Notes under the pieces: generated by a model
What the model saw: the letters and a program-made list of their open reading frames with translations, nothing else
What the model was told of the DNA's origin: nothing
The model's database searches: none
DNA from: Tetracentron sinense
Lineage: Eukaryota; Streptophyta; Magnoliopsida; Trochodendrales; Trochodendraceae
Length of the DNA stretch: 64,000 nt
NCBI GenBank assembly: GCA_015143295.1
Contig: CM026568.1
Location: forward strand, 32,496,441-32,560,440
Reading direction: 5' to 3'
Program-made: the position numbers and the translations under genes
Part shown: in pieces, positions 59,349 to 64,000 of the stretch
Layout of the letters: each line of letters starts with the position of its first letter
Numbering within the stretch: position 1 is the first letter of the stretch

Positions 59349-59983
59349 TGCGTACACAGGGGCGGAGCCACATGGGGCCCAGGGGGGGCTGAAGCCCCCC
59401 CTCAACTTTTGGGAATTTTTTTTTTTGCATAGTGTAATGTGGGTGTGGCCTAGGAGCAAGGGCAAAGCCGGGTGGTAGTGGGGGATCTAAGCCCCCCCTG
59501 AAAATTTTGAGAAGAAATTTTTTTTTTTTATATTTATATTATTTAATTTAAGATGGCGTAGGCATATGAAAATGCTTAAATTACCGGTGTTTTTCATCAT
59601 TGAATGAAATGGCCGGTCCTCATTGGTCCATGCCCTTCTTTAACCCTCACCAATTGTGGTTAAGATTCACTCACTCATAGAGTTAAGCAATCCAACCTAG
59701 TTTTTTAGAATTAAAAAATAATAAAAATCTTAAATTTAATTTTGATAAGCTTAACTAGAGTTAAAGGAGTGTTAAAAGGGACACGAGGACACGACGGTAA
59801 GTTAAGCAGTGGGTTTGCTAATCATCACTACTCAAAACTATATTCTTTACCAACGTACAAAGAGACGAGATGACCCACAAACTTGGCACTAAATTTTTTT
59901 TTCAAGGGCTACGCCCCCGAACCCCCACATCTCACCATTAGCCCCCCCTAGCCAAAAATCCTGGCTCCGCCCCTGTGCGTACA
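59349..59983. mobile_element. hAT-type non-autonomous element nested in the Helitron
   Basis: Element 59357-59975 begins CAGGGGCGGAGCCACATGGG and ends CCTGGCTCCGCCCCTG. A perfect 8-bp target duplication TGCGTACA flanks it (59349-59356, 59976-59983). Subterminal 'gaagcccccc' and 'ttagccccccc' are inverted. The centre (59630-59800) holds one copy of the recurring 'ttaaccctcaccaattgtgg' module. No coding capacity. Confidence 0.95.
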
Positions 59984-60231
59984 TATTCTTTGTTATATTC
60001 TCCTAGAGTATGTTATGGAATTATGGAAGCTTATCAAGACAACTTAGATTAGCCACATCAACCTTACACACGGGATGCAAAAGTGGTCTAAGAGAATGCC
60101 CTAACAAAAAAAAAAAAAAAAAGGCTAAACAGTTTTTTTCTTTTTTATCTTTGTGTTTATCATTAATGGTCATTTTAAAAATCTTCTATTTTTTCATTAA
60201 ATATCCGTGCATCACACGGGGTCTTCGCTAG

Positions 60232-60470
60232 TAATACAAATTGAGATGTGATCATATTACGCGGGGAGACACGTGGCCATTTAGCTCTCATTAACTGTGG
60301 TTAAAATTTAGGGAATGGAAAACGAACTCCATGGTTAACTTAGGGAAATGAAAATGGACCGCACCGCGCAATCTCATTGGTCCATGCCCTCCCTTTGAAC
60401 ACCCACTAACTGCTAGAACTCATCCATCTAACTTTGGTTTTTATGGAAAATAAATAAATAAATATATTTA
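60232..60470. repeat. Copy of the recurring palindromic module
   Basis: 'acacgtggccatttagctct', 'ttaactgtggttaaaattta' and 'tctaactttggttttta' resemble the module at 12000-12550 and 61370-62570. Borders are not resolved. Confidence 0.5.
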
Positions 60471-60664
60471 TAATTTAATTAAACCTTTTTTTTTTATTGA
60501 GGGTATCATTTAACTATGGTTAGTGGTTAGAACAATGGTTAGTAGTTAGTTTGGGAGAATGGAGCTTTTGCAGATTCGTCACCCTGGGGATTGGATCCCA
60601 CACCTCCCTCAATCGAGAGGCCACACCACCATTGGTGCAAGAGGCAGGTGTAATTTAATTAAAC
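60471..60664 (-). mobile_element. SINE with 14-bp target duplication
   Basis: The insert 60485-60650 lies between perfect repeats TAATTTAATTAAAC (60471-60484, 60651-60664). The poly-T at 60486-60495 marks the A-tailed 3' end on the minus strand. 'gtggcctctcgattgaggga' precedes 'gtgggatccaatcccc', in box A / box B-like order on the minus strand. Confidence 0.85.
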
Positions 60665-60792
60665 TTAACCATTGTAAAAAAAAAAAAAAGGATTAAAAGG
60701 ACGACAAGACATTGCGGGTCAAAATTTTATTAACTTTTAAATAATTTTATTTTTAAAATATTAATCTTGAGATTAAATTTTCTAAACAACCA

Positions 60793-61137
60793 AATTGAAA
60801 AGGCAATTAAAGAGGCTTAGGAGTACCATTGAACTCTCGTGAGTTCCACTCGCCGGTTATAAACAACCAGAATTGAAAAGGCAATTAATGATATTGAAAA
60901 GGACACATCCTGTGCAGGTGTATCCCTTCCTTAGGAAGGAGGTTCCGGGTTCCATTCCTAAGAGGGTGAGAGTGGGTTACACTCTCCACCCATCTTTAAC
61001 TTAGAACAAATACTGACTTGCTAACTGAGGTTGCAACCTAACAGTGTGTCTCATACCAAAAAAAAAAAAATTTAAATTGAAAAGGCAATTAAAGAGGCTT
61101 AGGAGTAACATTGAACTCCCGTGAGTTCCACCCGCTA
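60793..61137. repeat. Direct repeat flanking the SINE
   Basis: 'aaggcaattaaagaggctta' at about 60798 is repeated at about 61082. Each is followed by 'attgaactc[tc]cgtgagttcc'. The second copy ends 'ccacccgctagt', identical to the 3' end of Helitron family 1. Confidence 0.7.
60893..61085 (+). mobile_element. SINE with 10-bp target duplication
   Basis: The insert 60903-61075 lies between ATTGAAAAGG repeats (60893-60902, 61076-61085). 'gaggttccgggttccattcc' is a box B-like region. It ends 'ctcatacc' and 13 A residues. Confidence 0.85.
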
Positions 61138-61154
61138 GTAAGCACGCGAATTTT

Positions 61155-61318
61155 TTGGTTGGGTACTTAGACTTCGCATGGGCGTACAAGAGTCCAACAA
61201 TCCTCCATTTGCCTGGCCATTTTAGAGTGATTGAGTAGGTTTACCCTTATGATAACCTTAAGTCTGATTATGTGTGTATGTTTAGGTGTTTCTTTATCGC
61301 ATTAACCAAAATAAAAAA
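61155..61318 (+). mobile_element. SINE-like repeat (family B)
   Basis: 'ttttagagtgattgagtagg', 'tttacccttatgataacctt' and a 3' end 'cgcattaaccaaaataaaaa' match the copy at 49838-49990. Confidence 0.45.
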
Positions 61319-61371
61319 ACTCTCGTGAGTTTAATAGCAGTCGGATGAGATTTGAAATCACACCAACCACC

Positions 61372-61716
61372 TACTTTAGAGATCAGAGAGATCGAATCAC
61401 AACCAATCGCGATTGAACTCTGTAGACCCACATGTCAACACATGTCCTTGTTAACCCCTATTAACTATGGTTAAGATTCACTAACCCTAATCTAACCTTG
61501 GTTTTTAGAATAATATTTTAAAAAATATTTAACTCTCGCTAAGAACTTTTAACCCTTCGGGTTAATATTTTTTCTGAAAACCAAGGTTAGATTGTTGAAC
61601 CTAAGGGTTAGTGAATCTTAACCACAGTTAATAGGGGTTAATAGGGGCACACATTGACCTGTGGGTGCGATTAAACTCTCCCCAAACTCAATCGTGATTG
61701 GCTGTGATTCGATCTC
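61372..61716. mobile_element. Foldback element 1 of a cluster
   Basis: Almost the whole 345 bp folds on itself. The left arm starts gagatcgaatcacaaccaat; the right arm, reversed, starts gagatcgaatcacagccaat. Within each arm lie 'cacatgtc', 'taactatggttaagattcac' and 'aaccttggtttttag'. No coding sequence. Confidence 0.8.
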
Positions 61717-61986
61717 GAGATTGGATTACAATCGACACCTAAATGTCAACACTTGTCCCTTATCATTAGGATTTAACAATCTAACATTAGATTTTAGGAA
61801 AAAAAAAATATTTAATCATGATTAAAAAAATTAACCAGGTTAATATTTATTTTAAAAACCAAGGTAATATTGTTCAACCCCAAAAGTTAATATATCTTAA
61901 CCACAATTAATAGAGGTTAAAAGGGACATGTGTTGACCTATAGGTTGAGGAGAGTTTAATCACAATCGACTGTGATCCAATCTCCC
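61717..61986. mobile_element. Foldback element 2 of a cluster
   Basis: Left arm 'gagattggattacaatcgac', right arm reversed 'gagattggatcacagtcgat'. The centre repeats 'aaccaaggtaatattg' / 'caatctaacatt'. It adjoins element 1 without spacer. Confidence 0.75.
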
Positions 61987-62007
61987 TTTTTCAAAGGTAC
62001 GGTTTGC

Positions 62008-62183
62008 CCCATTTGAAGTGAATTTTTTTTTGGGTATGCTGTAATCATTTATCTAACTATGTCAAGAGATCAACAAGGTTAGCACTCATGGTGAGCGTCA
62101 ACAGCCACACCAATGACTCGAACACGAGTCTCCACTCCCTAAAGGGAGATACATTACCACTGGGACAAACCCATTTGAAGTGA
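62008..62183 (-). mobile_element. tRNA-derived SINE with 14-bp target duplication
   Basis: The insert is 62022-62169 between perfect CCCATTTGAAGTGA repeats (62008-62021, 62170-62183). On the minus strand, 'gtcccagtggtaatg' is box A-like and 'cgtgttcgagtcattgg' box B-like. The A tail appears as poly-T at 62023-62031. Confidence 0.9.
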
Positions 62184-62184
62184 G

Positions 62185-62575
62185 TTGGGATCACAGTCAA
62201 CGGCAATCCCAGGTCAACACGTCTCCCTTTTAACGCTATTAATTGTCGTTAAGATTTACTAATCTTTGGGTTCAATCATTTAACTTTGATTTTTAAAAAA
62301 ATATATTAACCCTAAGGGTTAAAACTTGTTAGCTAGAGTTTTAAAAAGGCTATTAAGAATATTAACCCTATAGGTTAAAAAAAGGCAGTTAAAAATATAT
62401 TTAAAAAAATTAACCCTAAGGATTAAAAACTCTAAATCAAAGTTATGTTGTTGAACCCCAAGGTTTAGTGGTTCTTAAGCATAGTTGTAGGCGTTAAAAG
62501 GGACATGTATAGCTGTGGAATCTGATTGAACATAGGGAGAGTTGAATCGCAACAATGATCCAATCTCCACCAGCA
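62185..62575. mobile_element. Foldback element 3 of a cluster
   Basis: Left arm 'ttgggatcacagtcaac', right arm ends 'gcaacaatgatccaatctcc'. The centre has several 'ttaaccctaagg' / 'ccttagggttaa' repeats. The arms carry the same module as elements 1 and 2. Confidence 0.7.
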
Positions 62576-63355
62576 GTAGCCCTTGGAATCGTTAAAAGGA
62601 ATTAAAAACAATAATAATAGTAATAACAAAAATAAAAGAAATTTAGTTTTATTTATTTATTTTTCACATCAAGACTTGGATAAGCATGTTGTTTGTATAG
62701 AGAATAATACTTGCATTTGATGCTGCATATATCATCTCAACTATGCTACGGTTAAGATTGTCCTATCACATGATGATGACGACCCATCAGAGCTCGTAAC
62801 CGTAGTTTAATTGGTTGACATTCAGCACCGCATTTTGCTCTTGGCCACTAAGATGGCATTTTCCTTTTTAAGTCAAAGGAAGACATTAGTGGGATGTAAC
62901 CCTGAGAAGATAAGAGCATGGATAGAAATAGTGGAGTGACTAGCCAACCCCGCATTTAACCCTCTTTTAACTATGGTTAAATTTAATTAAATTAAAATTA
63001 ATATATATACATATATTCCTAAAAACTAAAATTGGATGAATGAATTTTAAGGGTAAGTGAATTTTAACCGTAATTAGTGAGTATTAAAAAAAAGTCTGGA
63101 CCAATGATGACCTGCATTTGGCTACATAACAAAATGCGCGGTACTTAAAAATTTTTCTGGATAGAGATATAAAGAAAACTGAATGAGAGGCCTAAACCCA
63201 TTCCGCCAACTTTTATTAAAAGTCAAATACACATGATTGAGAGCTTTACCTTTACTAAGTTGAGGCTCCCACCTCCTAGCTCCTTATGTAGAAGTATTAA
63301 TAGATTTAACATTCACAGCACATTCATTATTACTAGTTACATAATTATAACCTTC
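62576..63355. other. Intergenic AT-rich DNA with a partial module copy
   Basis: 62950-63090 holds 'ttaactatggttaaattt' and 'aagtgaattttaaccgtaat', a decayed copy of the recurring module. Nothing else recognised. Confidence 0.45.
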
Positions 63356-63546
63356 TTTTGAATAACTTTTTTTTGGGTGTTGATATCATTTACCTCCTGT
63401 GAATAGTAATTAATTATCAGTTAATGGTTAATAACGGAGAGTGTAACTCTTGTAGGACATGACCCGGATTAAATCCCAAGACTTCTCTCACGAGAGAAGC
63501 CACACCCTACCCATCGGAGCAAGCAGTAGAGGTGTTTTTTTGAATA
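63356..63546 (-). mobile_element. SINE with 9-bp target duplication
   Basis: The insert 63365-63537 lies between TTTTGAATA repeats (63356-63364, 63538-63546). The poly-T at 63367-63375 is the A tail on the minus strand. 'gtgtggcttctctcgtgaga' and 'gggatttaatccgggtc' are box A / B-like. Same layout as 60485-60650. Confidence 0.75.
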
Positions 63547-64000
63547 GTTACAATCAAAGGCTACACTCAAGCCAAACTGACATTTTAGACTTGAAGTAAT
63601 CAAGTTAAGCTTTATTTTAGTTTGAATGTTTAAATAAGTCAAGTTTGAGTCAGGCCTTGTTTTATTCTATTAGAAGCTTGACTGTTTAGGACTCGGCTTG
63701 ACTTTAAATATATATAGATATATATTTTTTAATAATGTTTTTTTTTATAATAATACTATGTCATACTGTTAACTTTATTAATTGTCATAGCTTATAATAG
63801 TTTCTCACTTATAATAAATAAGCTTAAGAGAATAATAAAAATAAAGAAAGTTAAGAAGTCAAAAGCAAAAAAGAAATCCTAACCCAAACTTTCTACTCTT
63901 TGGATTTAAGGACAATTCTCAAATCTTATTTTCGTATATAACTATATTAATTTTCTATAATTTCTTGTATTGACATTTAATACTAGATATTTTTATTAAA
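63547..64000. other. Intergenic AT-rich DNA
   Basis: 'caagccaaactgac', 'aagtcaagtttgagtcaggc' and similar stretches resemble the arms of the TAGGGGTGTA hAT MITE at 56568, so the left part of another copy may start near 63527. The window ends before a second end is reached. Confidence 0.35.

Larger units (their letters stand above)
58208..60231 (+). mobile_element. 2.0 kb Helitron carrying a thiolase gene fragment
   Basis: Starts TCTATACTATATACTAAAAA. Ends with a hairpin CCGTGCATCACACGG, then GTCTTCGCTAG at 60231, before T. The 3' end matches the family-2 Helitron in the WNK intron. It contains about three tandem ~110-bp units (58320-58570, 'caacaacccacttaagggtc'), a 3-ketoacyl-CoA thiolase fragment (58590-59010), and a later hAT insertion (59357-59975). 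It has no Rep/helicase, so it is non-autonomous. Confidence 0.75.

Noticed and set aside
61480-62420. Telomere-like 'aaccctaa' motifs
   Set aside because: They occur singly or in inverted pairs as part of the foldback module, never as tandem heptamers.
1-64000. Functional tRNA, rRNA or CRISPR loci
   Set aside because: Only SINE-type Pol III boxes without a cloverleaf were seen; no regularly spaced direct repeats and no rRNA sequence.

Overview
The window is nuclear DNA of a flowering plant. The evidence is GT-AG introns of plant type, five protein genes that are plant-specific or have clear plant orthologues (a DUF707 membrane protein, chloroplast sensor kinase, SGF29, nuclear-encoded chloroplast EF-Tu and a WNK kinase), and a dense cover of plant transposons (Copia, L1-type LINE, tRNA-derived SINE, PIF/Harbinger, hAT-like, foldback, Helitron). 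Family or species cannot be fixed from the sequence. There is no bacterial, plasmid, CRISPR or viral content.

Layout. 1-1570: 3' end of a Copia element on +, then a short Copia LTR and primer site on -. 3800-13456 (-): a 13-exon DUF707 gene encoding 388 aa; untranslated exons lie further upstream, up to about 15.6 kb. One intron holds a 1.25 kb TIR element and another a 0.9 kb foldback element. 15.7-20.7 kb: intergenic, with tandem duplications, SINEs and a 5'-truncated LINE with 19-bp target duplications. 20703-27870 (-): chloroplast sensor kinase, 9 exons, 638 aa. 28.4-31.5 kb: a decayed PIF/Harbinger element with both of its genes. 32.2-33.1 kb: a Tourist-like MITE holding a second TIR element with an 80-codon ORF. 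35283-46065 (+): SGF29, 9 exons including a 14-nt microexon, 272 aa; its introns hold LINEs, MITEs and a Helitron. 46.9-47.3 kb: a broken duplicate of two WNK exons. 47839-49299 (-): chloroplast EF-Tu, intronless, 486 aa. 50656-55162 (-): WNK kinase, 8 exons, 652 aa, with a Helitron in intron 5. 55.9-64 kb: gene-free nested transposons, including a 2.0 kb Helitron that carries a thiolase gene fragment and is itself hit by a hAT element.

The genes do not form a pathway. Two products act in the chloroplast (CSK in redox signalling to plastid genes, EF-Tu in plastid translation), one in chromatin (SGF29 of SAGA), one in cytosolic signalling (WNK), and one is a predicted Golgi or endomembrane protein (DUF707). 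All four multi-exon models were joined by hand from splice sites. Each closes in frame with a total coding length divisible by three, which is strong internal support.

The least explained signal is a palindromic AT-rich module. Its edges resemble 'cacatgtcccttttaac', its interior has 'ttaaccacagttaa' and 'ggttaagattcac', and it recurs at eight or more places inside transposons with different ends.
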